From Symsagittifera roscoffensis (Eukaryota > Xenacoelomorpha > Acoela > Convolutidae): DNA of 64,000 nucleotides. The position numbers and the translations under genes are program-made. The stretch is taken from assembly GCF_963678635.1 (NCBI RefSeq), contig NC_087070.1, forward strand, positions 35,219,109 through 35,283,108. The letters run 5' to 3'. The notes beneath the pieces were generated by a model. That model made no database searches. It had not been told where the DNA came from and saw only the letters and a program-made list of their open reading frames with translations. This document shows, piece after piece, positions 1 to 14,158 of the stretch. The first letter of the stretch is position 1; each line of letters opens with the position of its first letter.

Positions 1-148
1 AGGAGCGACAGATATCAGATTAGTCATTATTCATTAAGTCGTTAATCTTTGTTTATTTAATTTATGTGAGGATAATCAAGTTGTCTAAAATTTTTGTATT
101 TTAATTCAACTTAGTGTTTTCAGAGAATTGTTTTTGTGTTTCTCAAAG

Positions 149-598
149 ATGTTGGCACAACACACTTCTTCCAGCGCACCACTTGAAGATATAGAGCTGG
201 AAGCAGACCCAGAGTCAGTGAATGTAAATCCAGAGGCACAACAGTCTTCTTCGAGCGCACCACTTGAAGACAAAGAGCTAGACGCAGACCCAGAGGCAGT
301 GAATCCAGATGTACAACAGGATACTTCGAGCACACAACTTGAAGACAGAGAGCTGAAGGCAGACCAAAAGGCAGTGAATATGAATCCAGATGCACAAAAG
401 GCGTTTATGAGCACACACCTTCAAGACAGAGGGATGGACGCAGAGACGAAACGATCAGTCGTCGAAGTGTCCATTCTTCAACAAGAACGGGCTAAAAAGC
501 ACAAGGTCACCATATCAACAAGATCTAAGTCCAAGAAATCCACAAAGGCCAAAAATTCCATGAAATATGATAGAAAGATGGGACAAATATCAGATTAG
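149..598 (+). CDS. Array-unit ORF, intact long form (149 aa), unknown function
   Basis: The frame starts at ATG 149, 25 nt after a TTTTCAG acceptor-like site, and runs to a TAG. It holds three to four degenerate copies of a ~25-residue acidic repeat (SSSAPLED, ADPE, NPEAQQ), then a segment GMDAETK-SVVEVS, then a Lys-rich tail with KKHKV and SKSKKS. There is no signal peptide, membrane segment or recognisable domain. The acidic front and basic tail resemble low-complexity nuclear or nucleic-acid-associated proteins, but that is only composition. The neighbouring units encode diverged versions, so this may be one member of a tandem family. Whether it is translated is unknown. Confidence 0.45.
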   Translation: MLAQHTSSSAPLEDIELEADPESVNVNPEAQQSSSSAPLEDKELDADPEAVNPDVQQDTSSTQLEDRELKADQKAVNMNPDAQKAFMSTHLQDRGMDAETKRSVVEVSILQQERAKKHKVTISTRSKSKKSTKAKNSMKYDRKMGQISD

Positions 599-3500
599 TC
601 ATTAATCATTGAGTCGTTATTCTTTCTGTTTATTTAATTTAAGTGAAGATAATCAAGTTGTCCAAAATGTTTGCAATTTATTTCATCTTAATGTTTTCAT
701 AGAATTATTTTCGTGTTTCTCAAAGATGTTGAGACAACACGCTTCTTCGAGCACACCACTTGAAGATATAGAGCTGGAAGCAGACCCAGAGGCAGTGACT
801 GTAAATCCAGAGGCACAACAGTCTTCTTCGAGCGCACCACTTGAATACAAAGAGCTAGACGCAGACCCAGAGGCAGTGACAGTGAATCCAGATGTACAAC
901 AGGATAGTTCGAGCACACCACTTGAAGAGAGAGCTGGAGGCAGACCAAAAGGCAGTGAATATGAATCCAGAGGCACAAAAAGCGTTTTTGAGCACATCCC
1001 TTCAAGACAGAGCAATGGACGCAGAGACGAAACCATCAGTCTTCGAAGCGTCCATTTTTCAACAAGAAAGGGCCTAAAAGCACAAGGTCACCATATCAAC
1101 AAGATCTAAGTCCAAGAAGGCTAAAAAGTCCACGAAAGATGATAGAGAGGAGCGACAGATATCAGATTAGTCATTATTCATTGAGTCGTTAATCTTTCTG
1201 TTCGTTTAATTTATGTGAAGATAATCAAGTTGTCTAAAATTTTTGTATTTTAATTCAACTTAGTGTTTTCAGAGAATTGTCTTTGTGTTTCTCAAAGATG
1301 TTGGCACAACACACTTTTTCGAGCGCACCACTTGAAGATATAGAGCTGGAAGCAGACCCAGAGTCAGTGAGTGTAAATCCAGAGGCACAACAGTCTTCTT
1401 CGAGCGCACCACTTGAAGACAGATAGCTGTAAGCAGAACCAGAGGCAGTGTCTGTAAATCCAGAGGCATAACATTCTTCTTCGAGCGCACCACTTGAAGA
1501 CAGAGCTAGACTCAGACCCAGAGGCAGTGACAGTGAATCCAGATCTACAACAGGATACTTCGAGCACACCACTTGAAGACAGAGCTGGAGGCAAACCTAA
1601 AGGCAGTGATTATGATTCCAGAGGCACAAAAAGGCGTTTTAGAGCACACCCCTTCAAGACAGAGGCATGGACGCGGAGACGAAACCATCAGTCTTCGAAG
1701 CGTCCATTTTTCAACAAGAAAGTGCTAAAAAAGCACAAGGACGCCATATCAACAAGATCTAAGTCCAAGAAGGCCAAAAGGTACACGAAACAGGATAGAG
1801 AGGAGCGACAGATATTACATTAGTAATTATTCATTGAGTCGTTAATCCTTCTGTTTATTTAATATATGTGAAGATAATCAAGTTCTCTAAAAAATTTGTA
1901 TTTTAATTCAACTTAGTGTTTTCAGAGAATTGTTTTTGTGTTTCTCAAAGATGTTGGCACAACACGCTTCTTCGAGCGCACCACTTGAAGACAGAGAGCT
2001 GTCAGCAGACCCAGAGGCAGTGTCTGTAAATCCAGAGGCATAACATTCTTCTTCGAGCGCACCACTTGAAGACAAAGAGCTAGACTCAGACCCAGAGGCA
2101 GTGAATCCAGATCTACAACAAGATACTTCGAGCACACCACTTGAAGACAGAGCTGGAGGCAGACCAAAAGGCAGTGAATATGAATCCAGAGGCACAAAAA
2201 GGCGTTTTAGAGCACACCCCTTCAAGACAGAGGGATGGACGCAGAGACGAAACCATCAACCTTCGAAGCGTCCATTTTTCAACAAGAAAGGGCTAAAAAG
2301 CACAAGTTCACCATATCAACAAGATCTAAGTTCAAGAAGGCCAAAAAGTACACGAAAGAGGATAGAGAGGAGCGACAGATATCAGATTAGTCATCATTCA
2401 TTGAGTCATTAATCCTTCTGTTTATTTAATTTATGTGAAGATAATCAAGTTGTCTAAAAATTTTGTATTTTATTTCAACTTAGTGTTTTCAGAGAATTGT
2501 TTTTGTCTTTCTCAAATATGTTGGCATAACACGCGCTTCTTCGAGCGCACCACTTGAAGACAGAGAGCTGTAAGCAGACCCAGAGGCAGTGTCTGTAAAT
2601 CCAGAGGCATAACATTCTTCTTCGAGCGCACCACTTGAAGACAAAGAGCTCGACTCAGACCCAGAGGCAGTGACAGTGAATACAAATCTACAACAAGATA
2701 CTTCGAGCACACCACTTGAAGACAGAGAGGTGGAGGCAGACCAAAAGGCAGTGAAATGAATCCAGAGGCACAAAAAGGCGTTTGAGAGCACACCCCTTCA
2801 AGACAGAGGGATGGACGCAGAGACGAAACCATCAACCTTCGAAGCGTCCATTTTTCAACAAGAAAGGGCTAAAAAGCACAAGTTCACCATATCAACAAGA
2901 TCTAAGTTCAATAAGGCCAAAAAGTACACGAAAGAGGATAGAGAGGAGCGACAGATATCAGATTAGTCATCATTCATTGATTCATTAATCCTTCTGTTTA
3001 TTTAATTTATGTGAAGATAATCAAGTTGTCTAAAAATTTTGTATTTTATTTCAACTTAGTGTTTTCAGAGAATTGTTTTTGTCTTTCTCAAATATGTTGG
3101 CATAACACGCGCTTCTTCGAGCGCACCACTTGAAGACAGAGAGCTGTAAGCAGACCCAGAGGCAGTGTCTGTAAATCCAGAGGCATAACATTCTTCTTCG
3201 AGCGCACCACTTGAAGACAAAGAGCTCGACTCAGACCCAGAGGCAGTGACAGTGAATACAAATCTACAACAAGATACTTCGAGCACACCACTTGAAGACA
3301 GAGAGGTGGAGGCAGACCAAAAGGCAGTGAAATGAATCCAGAGGCACAAAAAGGCGTTTTAGAGCACACCCCTTCAAGACAGAGGGATGGACGCAGAGAC
3401 GAAACCATCAGTCGTCGAAGCGTCCATTTTTCAACAAGAAAGTGCTAAAAAAGCACAAGGACGCCATATCAACAAGATCTAAGTCCAAGAAGGCCAAAAG

Positions 3501-4819
3501 ATACACGAAACAGGATAGAGAGGAGCGACAGATATTACATTAGTAATTATTCATTGAGTCGTTAATCCTTCTGTTTATTTAATTTATGTGAAGATAATCA
3601 AGTTCTCTCAAAAATTTGTATTTTAATTCAACTTAGTGTTTTCAGAGAATTGTTTTTGTGTTTCTCAAAGATGTTGGCACAACACGCTTCTTCGAGCGCA
3701 CCACTTGAAGATAGAGAGCTGTCAGCAGACCCAGAGGCAGTGTCTGTAAATCCAGAGGCATAACATTCTTCTTCGAGCGCACCACTTGAAGACAAAGAGC
3801 TAGACTCAGACCCAGAGGCAGTGAATCCAGATCTACAACAAGATAGTTCGAGCACACCACTTGAACACAGAGCTGGAGGCAGACCAAAAGGCAGTGAATA
3901 TGAATCTAGAGGCACAAAAAGGCGTTTTAGAGCACACCCCTTCAAGACAGAGGGATGGACGCAGAGACGAAACCATCAACCTTCGAAGCGTCCATTTTTC
4001 AACAAGAAAGGGCTAAAAAGCACAAGTTCACCATATCAACAAGATCTAAGTTCAAGAAGGCCAAAAAGTACACGAAAGAGGATAGAGAGGAGCGACAGAT
4101 ATCAGATTAGTCATCATTCATTGAGTCATTAATCCTTCTGTTTATTTAATTTATGTGAAGATAATCAAGTTGTCTAAAAATTTTGTATTTTATTTCAACT
4201 TAGTGTTTTCAGAGAATTGTTTTTGTCTTTCTCAAAGATGTTGGCACAACACGCTTCTTCGAGCGCACCACTTGAAGACAGAGAACTGTAAGCAGACCCA
4301 GAGGCAGTGTCTGTAAATCCAGAGGCATAACATTCTTCTTCGAGCGCACCACTTGAAGACAAAGAGCTCGACTCAGACCCAGAGGCAGTGACAGTGAATA
4401 CAAATCTAAAACAAGATACTTCGAGCACACCACTTGAAGACAGAGAGGTGGAGGCAGACCAAAAGGCAGTGAAATGAATCCAGAGGCACAAAAGGCGTTT
4501 TTGAGCACACCCCTTCAAGATAGAGGGATGGACGCAGAGACGAAACCAACAGTCGTCGAAGTGTCCATTTTTCAACAAGAAAGGGCTAAAAAGCACAAGG
4601 TCACTATATCAACAAGATCTATGTCCAAGAAATTCAAAAAGACCAAAAAGTCCACGAAAGATGATAGACAGGAGGGACAAATCTCAGATTAGTCATTAAT
4701 CATTGAGTCGTTAATCTTTCTGTTTATTTAATTTAAGTGGAGATAATCAAGTTGTCTAAATTTTTTTTAATTTAATTCAACTTAGTGTTTTCATAGAATT
4801 GTTTTATTGTCTCTTAAAG

Positions 4820-5113
4820 ATGTTGGCACAACACGCTTCTTCGAGTGCACCACTTGAAGATATAGAGCTGGAGGTAGACCAAAAGGCAGTGAATATGAAT
4901 CCAGAGGCACAAAAGGCGTATTTGAGCACACCCCTTCAAGACAGAGGGATGGACGGAGAGACGAAACCATCAGTCGTCGAAGTGTCCATTTTTCAACCAG
5001 AAAGGGCTAAAAAGCACAAGGTCACCATATCAACAAGATCTAAGTCCAAGAAATTCAAAAAGACCAAAAAGTCCACGAAAGATGATAGACAGGAGGGACA
5101 AATCTCAGATTAG
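4820..5113 (+). CDS. Array-unit ORF, short form (97 aa)
   Basis: This belongs to a short (~410-420 bp) unit with fewer inner repeats. The frame runs from ATG 4,820 to the shared QISD end without interruption: one SSSAPLED-type repeat, one DQKAVNMNPEAQK repeat, the MDGETKPSVVEVS segment and a tail with KKFKKTKKSTKDD. Related short units at 6,234-6,476, 10,479-10,721, 24,576-24,818 and 28,827-29,069 stop earlier, at SKSKKSK (80 aa). Function is unknown. Confidence 0.4.
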   Translation: MLAQHASSSAPLEDIELEVDQKAVNMNPEAQKAYLSTPLQDRGMDGETKPSVVEVSIFQPERAKKHKVTISTRSKSKKFKKTKKSTKDDRQEGQISD

Positions 5114-8100
5114 TCATTAATCATTGAGTCGTTAATCTTTCTGTTTATTTAATTTAAGTGGAGATAATCAAGCTGTCTAAAATTTTTGTAATTTAATTCA
5201 ACTTAGTGTTTTCATAGAATTGTTTTATTGTCTCTTAAAGATGTTGGCACAACACGCTTCTTCGAGTGCACCACTTGAAGCTAGAGAGCTGGAGGTAGAC
5301 CAAAAGGCAGTGAATATGAATCCAGAGGCACAAAAGGCGTTTTTGAGCACACCCCTTCAAGACAGGGATGGACGCAGAGACGAAACCATCAGTCGTCGAA
5401 GTGTCCATTTTTCAACCAGAAAGGGCTAAAAAGCACAAGGTCACCATATCAACAAGATCTAAGTCCAAGAAATCCAAATAGTCCACGAAAGATGATAGAG
5501 AGGAGGGACAAATATCAGATTAGTCATTAATCATTGAGTCGTTAATCCTTCTGTTTATTTAATTTATGTGAAGATAATCAAGTTCTCTAAAATTTTTGTA
5601 TTTTAATTCAACTTAGTGTTTTCAGAGAATTGTTTTTGTGTTTCTCAAAGATGTTGGCACAACACGCTTCTTCGAGCGCACCACTTGAAGACAGAGAGCT
5701 GTCAGCCGACCCAGAGGCAGTGTCTGTAAATCCAGAGGCATAACAATCTTCTTCGAGCGCACCACTTGAAGACAAAGAGCTAGACTCAGACCCAGAGGCA
5801 GTGACAGTGAATCCAGATCTACAACAAGATACTTCGAGTGCACCACTTGAAGATATAGAGCTGGAGGTAGACCAAAAGGCAGTGAATATGAATCCAGAGG
5901 CACAAAAGGCGTTTTTGAGCACACCCCTTCAAGACAGAGGGATGGACGGAGAGACGAAACCATCAGTCGTCGAAGTGTCCATTTTTCAACCAGAAAGGGC
6001 TAAAAAGCACAAGGTCACCATATCAACAAGATCTAAGTCCAAGAAATTCAAAAAGACCAAAAAGTCCACGAAAGATGATAGACAGGAGGGACAAATCTCA
6101 GATTAGTCATTAATCATTGAGTCGTTAATCTTTCTGTTTATTTAATTTAAGTGGAGATAATCAAGCTGTCTAAAATTTTTGTAATTTAATTCAACTTAGT
6201 GTTTTCATAGAATTGTTTTATTGTCTCTTAAAGATGTTGGCACAACACGCTTCTTCGAGTGCACCACTTGAAGATAGAGAGCTGGAGGTAGACCAAAAGG
6301 CAGTGAATATGAATCCAGAGGCACAAAAGGCGTTTTTGAGCACACCCCTTCAAGACAGAGGGATGGACGCAGAGACGAAACCATCAGTCGTCGAAGTGTC
6401 CATTTTTCAACCAGAAAGGGCTAAAAAGCACAAGGTCACCATATCAACAAGATCTAAGTCCAAGAAATCCAAATAGTCCACGAAAGATGATAGAGAGGAG
6501 GGACAAATATCAGATTAGTCATTAATCATTGAGTCGTTAATCCTTCTGTTTATTTAATTTATGTGAAGATAATCAAGTTCTCTAAAATTTTTGTATTTTA
6601 ATTCAACTTAGTGTTTTCAGAGAATTGTTTTTGTGTTTCTCAAAGATGTTGGCACAACACGCTTCTTCGAGCGCACCACTTGAAGACAGAGAGCTGTCAG
6701 CCGACCCAGAGGCAGTGTCTGTAAATCCAGAGGCATAACAATCTTCTTCGAGCGCACCACTTGAAGACAAAGAGCTAGACTCAGACCCAGAGGCAGTGAC
6801 AGTGAATCCAGATCTACAACAAGATACTTCGAGCACACCACTTGAAGACAGAGCTGGAGGCAGACCAAAAGGCAGTGAATATGAATCCAGAGGCACAAAA
6901 CTGCTTTTTAGAGCACACCCCTTCAAGACAGAGGGATGGACGCAGAGACGAAACCATCAACCTTCGAAGCGTCCATTTTTCAACAAGAAAGGGCTAAAAA
7001 GCACAAGTTCACCATATCAACAAGATCTAAGTCCAAGAAGGCCAAAAAGTACACGAAAGAGGATAGAGAGGACCGACAGATATCAGATTAGTCATTATTC
7101 ATTGATTCATTAAGCCTTCTGTTTATTTAATTTATGTGAAGATAATCAAGTTGTCTAAAATTTTTGTATTTAAATTCAACTTGGTGTTTTCAGAGAATTG
7201 TTTTTGTTTTTCTCAAATATGTTGGCACAACGCGCTTCTTCGAGCGCACCACTTGAAGACAGAGAGCTGTAAGCAGACCCAGAGGCACTGTCTGTAAATC
7301 CATAGGCATAACATTCTTCTTCGAGCGCACCACTTGAAGACAAAGAGCTCGACTCAGACCCAGAGGCAGTGAATACAGATCTACAACAAGATACTTCGAG
7401 CACACCACTTGAAGACAGAGAACTGGAGGCAGATCAAAAGGCAGTGAAATGAATCCAGAGGCACAAAAGGCGTTTTTGAGCACACCCCTTCAAGATAGAG
7501 GGATGGACGCAGAGACGAAACCATCAGTCGTCGAAGTGTCCATTTTTCAACAAGAAAAGGCTAAAAAGCACAAGGTCACCATATCAACAAGATCTAAGTC
7601 CAAGAAATCCAAAAAGACCAAACAGTCCACGAAAGATGATAGACAGGAGGCACAAATATCAGATTAGTCATTAATCATTGAGTCGTTAATCTTTCTGTTT
7701 ATTTAATTTAAGTGGAGATAATCAAGTTGTCTCAAATTTTTGTAATTTAATTCAACTTAGTGTTTTCATAGAATTGTTTTATTGTTTCTTAGAGATGTTG
7801 GCACAACACGCTTCTTTGAGCGCAATACTTGAAGATAGAGAGCTGGAGGTAGACCAAGAGGCAGTGAATATGAATCCAGAGGCACAAAAGGCGTTTTTGA
7901 GCGCACCCCATCAAGACAGAGGGATGGACGCAGAGACGAAACCATCAGTCGTCGAAGTGTCCATTTTTCAACACAAGGGCTAAAAAGCACAAGGTCACCA
8001 TATCAACAAGATCTAAGTCCAAGAAATCCAAATAGTCCACGAAAGATGATAGAGAGGAGGGACAAATATCAGATTAGTCATTAATCATTGAGTCGTTAAT

Positions 8101-11100
8101 CTTTCTGTTTTTTTAATTTAAGTGAAGATAATCAAGTTGTCTAAAATGTTTGTAATTTAATTCAACTTAGTGTTTTCATAGAATTGTTTTTGTGTTTCTC
8201 AAAGACGTTGGCACAACACGCTTCTTCGAGCGCACCAATTGAAGACAGAGAGCTGTAAGCAGACCCAGAGGCAGTGTCTGTAAATCCAGAGGCATAACAT
8301 TCTCCTTCGAGCGCACCACTTGAAGACAAAGAGCTAGACTCAGACCCAGAGGCAGTGACAGTGAATCCAGATTTACAACAGGATACTTCGAGCCCACCAC
8401 TTGAAGACAGAGCTGGAGGCAGACCAAAAGGCAGTGAATATGAATCCAGAGGCACAAGAGGCGTTTTTGAGCACACCCCTTCAATATAGAGGGATGGACG
8501 CAGAGACGAAACCATCAGTCGTCGAAGTGTCCATTTTTCAGCAAGAAAGAGCTAAAAAGCACAAGGTCACCATATCAACAAGATCTAAGTCCAAGAAGGC
8601 CAAAAAGTACACGAAAGAGGATAGAGAGGACCGACAGATATCAGATTAGTCATTATTCATTAATCCTTCTGTTTATTTAATTTAAGTTAAGATAATCAAG
8701 CTGTCTAAAATTTTTGTATTTAAATTCAACTTGGTGTTTTGAGAGAATTGTTTTTGTCTTTCTCATTTATGTTGGCACAACACGCTTCTTCGAGCGCACC
8801 ACTTGAAGACAGACTGCTGTAAGCAGGCCCAGAGGCAGTGTCTGTAAATCCATAGGCATAACATTCTTCTTCGAGCGCACCACTTGAAGACAAAGAGCTC
8901 GACTCAGACCCAGAGGCAGTGAATACAGATCTACAACAAGATACTTCGAGCACACCACTTGAAGACAGAGAACTGGAGGCAGATCAAAAGGCAGTGAAAT
9001 GAATCCAGAGGCACAAAAGGCGTTTTTGAGCACACCCCTTCAAGACAGAGGGATGGACGGAGAGACGAAACCATCAGTCGTCGAAGTGTCCATTTTTCAA
9101 CCAGAAAGGGCTAAAAAGCACAAGGTCACCATATCAACAAGATCTAAGTCCAAGAAATTCAAAAAGACCAAAAAGTCCACGAAAGATGATAGACAGGAGG
9201 GACAAATCTCAGATTAGTCATTAATCATTGAGTCGTTAATCTTTCTGTTTATTTAATTTAAGTGGAGATAATCAAGCTGTCTAAAATTTTTGTAATTTAA
9301 TTCAACTTAGTGTTTTCATAGAATTGTTTTTGTGTTTCTCAAAGACGTTGGCACAACACGCTTCTTCGAGCGCACCAATTGAAGACAGAGAGCTGTAAGC
9401 AGACCCAGAGGCAGTGTCTGTAAATCCAGAGGCATAACATTCTCCTTCGAGCGCACCACTTGAAGACAAAGAGCTAGACTCAGACCCAGAGGCAGTGAAT
9501 CCAGATTTACAACAGGATACTTCGAGCCCACCACTTGAAGACAGAGCTGGAGGCAGACCAAAAGGCAGTGAATATGAATCCAGAGGCACAAGAGGCGTTT
9601 TTGAGCACACCCCTTCAATATAGAGGGATGGACGCAGAGACGAAACCATCAGTCGTCGAAGTGTCCATTTTTCAGCAAGAAAGAGCTAAAAAGCACAAGG
9701 TCACCATATCAACAAGATCTAAGTCCAAGAAGGCCAAAAAGTACACGAAAGAGGATAGAGAGGACCGACAGATATCAGATTAGTCATTATTCATTAATCC
9801 TTCTGTTTATTTAATTTAAGTTAAGATAATCAAGCTGTCTAAAATTTTTGTATTTAAATTCAACTTGGTGTTTTGAGAGAATTGTTTTTGTCTTTCTCAT
9901 TTATGTTGGCACAACACGCTTCTTCGAGCGCACCACTTGAAGACAGACTGCTGTAAGCAGGCCCAGAGGCAGTGTCTGTAAATCCATAGGCATAACATTC
10001 TTCTTCGAGCGCACCACTTGAAGACAAAGAGCTCGACTCAGACCCAGAGGCAGTGAATACAGATCTACAACAAGATACTTCGAGCACACTACTTGAAGAC
10101 AGAGAACTGGAGGCAGATCAAAAGGCAGTGAAATGAATCCAGAGGCACAAAAGGCGTTTTTGAGCACACCCCTTCAAGACAGAGGGATGGACGGAGAGAC
10201 GAAACCATCAGTCGTCGAAGTGTCCATTTTTCAACCAGAAAGGGCTAAAAAGCACAAGGTCACCATATCAACAAGATCTAAGTCCAAGAAATTCAAAAAG
10301 ACCAAAAAGTCCACGAAAGATGATAGACAGGAGGGACAAATCTCAGATTAGTCATTAATCATTGAGTCGTTAATCTTTCTGTTTATTTAATTTAAGTGGA
10401 GATAATCAAGCTGTCTAAAATTTTTGTAATTTAATTCAACTTAGTGTTTTCATAGAATTGTTTTATTGTCTCTTAAAGATGTTGGCACAACACGCTTCTT
10501 CGAGTGCACCACTTGAAGATAGAGAGCTGGAGGTAGACCAAAAGGCAGTGAATATGAATCCAGAGGCACAAAAGGCGTTTTTGAGCACACCCCTTCAAGA
10601 CAGAGGGATGGACGCAGAGACGAAACCATCAGTCGTCGAAGTGTCCATTTTTCAACCAGAAAGGGCTAAAAAGCACAAGGTCACCATATCAACAAGATCT
10701 AAGTCCAAGAAATCCAAATAGTCCACGAAAGATGATAGAGAGGAGGGACAAATATCAGATTAGTCATTAATCATTGAGTCGTTAATCTTTCTGTTTATTT
10801 AATTTATGTGAAGATAATCAAGTTGTTTAAAATTTTTGTATTTTAATTCAACTGTGTTTTCAGAGAATTGTTTTTGTGTTTCTCAAAGATGTTGGCACAA
10901 CACACTTCTTCGAGCGCACCACTTGAAGATATAGAGCTGGAAGCAGACCCAGAGTCAGTGACTGTAAATCCAGAGGCACAACAGTCTTCGAGCGCACCAC
11001 TTGAAGACAAAGAGCTAGACGCAGACCCAGAGGCAGTGAATCCAGATGTTTAGCAGGATACTTCGAGCACACAACTTGAAGACAGAGAGCTGAAGTCAGA

Positions 11101-13717
11101 CCAAAAGGCAGAGAATATGAACCCAGAGGCACAAAAGACGTTTATGAGCACACACCTTCAAGACAGAGGGATGGACGCAGAGACGAAACCATCAGTCGTC
11201 GAAGCGTCTATTTTTCAACAAGAAAGGGCCAAAAAGCACAAGGTCACCATATCAACAAGATCTAAGTCCAAGAAGGCCAAAAAGTCCACGAAAGATGATA
11301 GAGAGGAGCGACAGATATCAGATTAGTCATTATTCATTGAGTCGTTAATCTTTCTGTTTATTTAATTTATGTGAAGATAATCAAGTTGTCTAAAATTTTT
11401 GCATTTTAATTCAACTTAGTGTTTTCAGAGAATTGTTTTTGTGATTCTCAAAGATGTTGGCACAACACACTTTTTCGAGCGCACCACTTGAAGATATAGA
11501 GCTGGAAGCAGACCCAGAGTCAGTGACTGTAAATCCAGAGGCACAACAGTCTTCTTCGAGCGCACCACTTGAAGACAAAGAGCTAGACGCAGACCCAGAG
11601 GCAGTGAATCCAGATGTACAACAGGATACTTCGAGCACACAACTTGAAGACAGAGAACTGGAGGCAGATCAAAAGGCAGTGAAATGAATCCAGAGGCACA
11701 AAAGGCGTTTTTGAGCACACCCCTTCAAGATAGAGGGATGGACGCAGAGACTAAACCATAAGTCGTCGAAGCATCCATTCTTCAACAAGAAAGGGCTAAA
11801 AAGCACAAGGTCACCATATCAACAAGATCTAAGTCCAAGAAGGCCAAAAAGTCCACGAAAGATGATCGAGAGGAGCGACAGATATCAGATTAGTCATTAT
11901 TCATTGAGTCGTTAATCTTTCTGTTTATTTAATTTATGTGAAGATAATCAAGTTGTCTAAAAATTTTGTATTTTAATTCAACTTAGTGTTTTCAGAGAAT
12001 TGTTTTTGTGTTTCTCAAAGATGTTGGCACAACACACTTCTTCGAGCGCACCACTTGAAGATATAGGGCTGGAAGCAGACCCAGAGTCAGTGACTGTAAA
12101 TCCAGAGGCACAACAGTCTTCTTCGAGCGCACCACTTGAAGACAAAGAGCTAGACGCAGACCCAGAGGCAGTGAATCCAGATGTTTAACAGGATACTTCG
12201 AGCACACAACTTGAAGACAGAGAGCTGAAGGCAGACCAAAAGGCAGTGAATATGAACCGAGAGGCACAAAAGACGTTTATGAGCACACACCTTCAAGACA
12301 GAGGGATGGACGCAGAGACGAAACCATCAGTCGTCGAAGCGTCTATTTTTCAACAAGAAAGGGCCAAAAAGCACAAGGTCACCATATCAACAAGATCTAA
12401 GTCCAAGAAGGCCAAAAAGTCCACGAAAGATGATAGAGAGGAGCGACAGATATCAGATTAGTCATTATTCATTGAGTCGTTAATCTTTCTGTTTATTTAA
12501 TTTATGTGAAGATAATCAAGTTGTTTAAAATTTTTGTATTTTAATTCAACTGTGTTTTCAGAGAATTGTTTTTGTGTTTCTCAAAGATGTTGGCACAACA
12601 CACTTCTTCGAGCGCACCACTTGAAGATATAGAGCTGGAAGCAGACCCAGAGTCAGTGACTGTAAATCCAGAGGCACAACAGTCTTCGAGCGCACCACTT
12701 GAAGACAAAGAGCTAGACGCAGACCCAGAGGCAGTGAATTCAGATGTTTAACAGGATACTTCGAGCACACAACTTGAAGACAGAGAGCTGAAGTCAGACC
12801 AAAAGGCAGAGAATATGAACCCAGAGGCACAAAAGACGTTTATGAGCACACACCTTCAAGACAGAGGGATGGACGCAGAGACGAAACCATCAGTCGTCGA
12901 AGCGTCTATTTTTCAACAAGAAAGGGCCAAAAAGCACAAGTTCACCATATCAACAAGATCTAAGTCCAAGAAGGCCAAAAAGTCCACGAAAGATGATAGA
13001 GAGGAGCGACAGATATCAGATTAGTCATTATTCATTGAGTCGTTAATCTTTCTGTTTATTTAATTTATGTGAAGATAATCAAGTTGTCTAAAATTTTTGT
13101 ATTTTAATTCAACTGTGTTTTCAGAGAATTGTTTTTGTGTTTCTCAAAGATGTTGGCACAACACACTTCTTCGAGCGCACCACTTGAAGATATAGAGCTG
13201 GAAGCAGACCCAGAGTCAGTGACTGTAAATCCAGAGGCACAACAGTCTTCTTCGAGCGCACCACTTGAAGACAAAGAGCTAGACGCAGACCCAGAGGCAG
13301 TGAATCGAGATGTGTAACAGGATACTTCGAGCACACAACTTGAAGACAGAGAGCTGAAGGCAGACCAAAAGGCAGTGAATATGAATCCAGAGGCACAAAA
13401 GGCGTTTATAAGCACACACCTTCAAGACAGAGGGATGGACGCAGAGACGAAACCATCAGTCGTCGAAGCGTCCATTCTTCAACAAGAAAGGGCTAAAAAG
13501 CACAAGGTCACCATACCAACAAGATCTAAGTCCAAGAAGGCCAAAAAGTCCACGAAAGATGATAGAGAGGAGCGACAGATATCAGATTAGTCATTATTCA
13601 TTGAGTCTTTAATCTTTCTGTTTATTTAATTTATGTGAAGATAATCAAGTTGTCTAAAATTTTTGTATTTTAATTCAACTTAGTGTTTTCAGAGAATTGT
13701 TTTTGTGTTTCTCAAAG

Positions 13718-14158
13718 ATGTTGGCACAACACACTTTTTCGAGCGTACCACTTAAAGATATAGAGCTGGAAGCAGACCCAGAGTCAGTGAGTGTAAATCC
13801 AGAGGCACAACAGTCTTCTTCGAGCGCACCACTTGAAGACAAAGAGCTAGATGCAGACCCAGAGGCAGTGAATCCAGATGTACAACAGGATACTTCGAGC
13901 AGACAACTTGAAGACAGAGAGCTGAAGGCAGACCAAAAGGCCGTGAATATGAATCCAGAGGCACAAAAGGCGTTTATAAGCACACACCTTCAAGACAGAG
14001 GGATGGACGCAGAGACGAAACCATCAGTCGTCGAAGCGTCCATTTTTCAACAAGAAAGGGCCAAAAAGCACAAGGTCACCATATCAACAAGATCTAAGTC
14101 CAAGAAGGCCAAAAAGTCCACGAAAGATGATAGAGAGGAGCGACAGATATCAGATTAG
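13718..14158 (+). CDS. Array-unit ORF, intact long form (146 aa)
   Basis: This is open from the ATG after the TTTTCAG-plus-leader signal through three acidic repeats to the Lys/Ser tail and QISD end. It lies among units at 10,870-15,800 whose first repeats keep CACAACAG where the degenerate units have CATAACAT. That sub-block therefore seems to preserve the reading frame better than the rest of the array. Confidence 0.42.
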   Translation: MLAQHTFSSVPLKDIELEADPESVSVNPEAQQSSSSAPLEDKELDADPEAVNPDVQQDTSSRQLEDRELKADQKAVNMNPEAQKAFISTHLQDRGMDAETKPSVVEASIFQQERAKKHKVTISTRSKSKKAKKSTKDDREERQISD

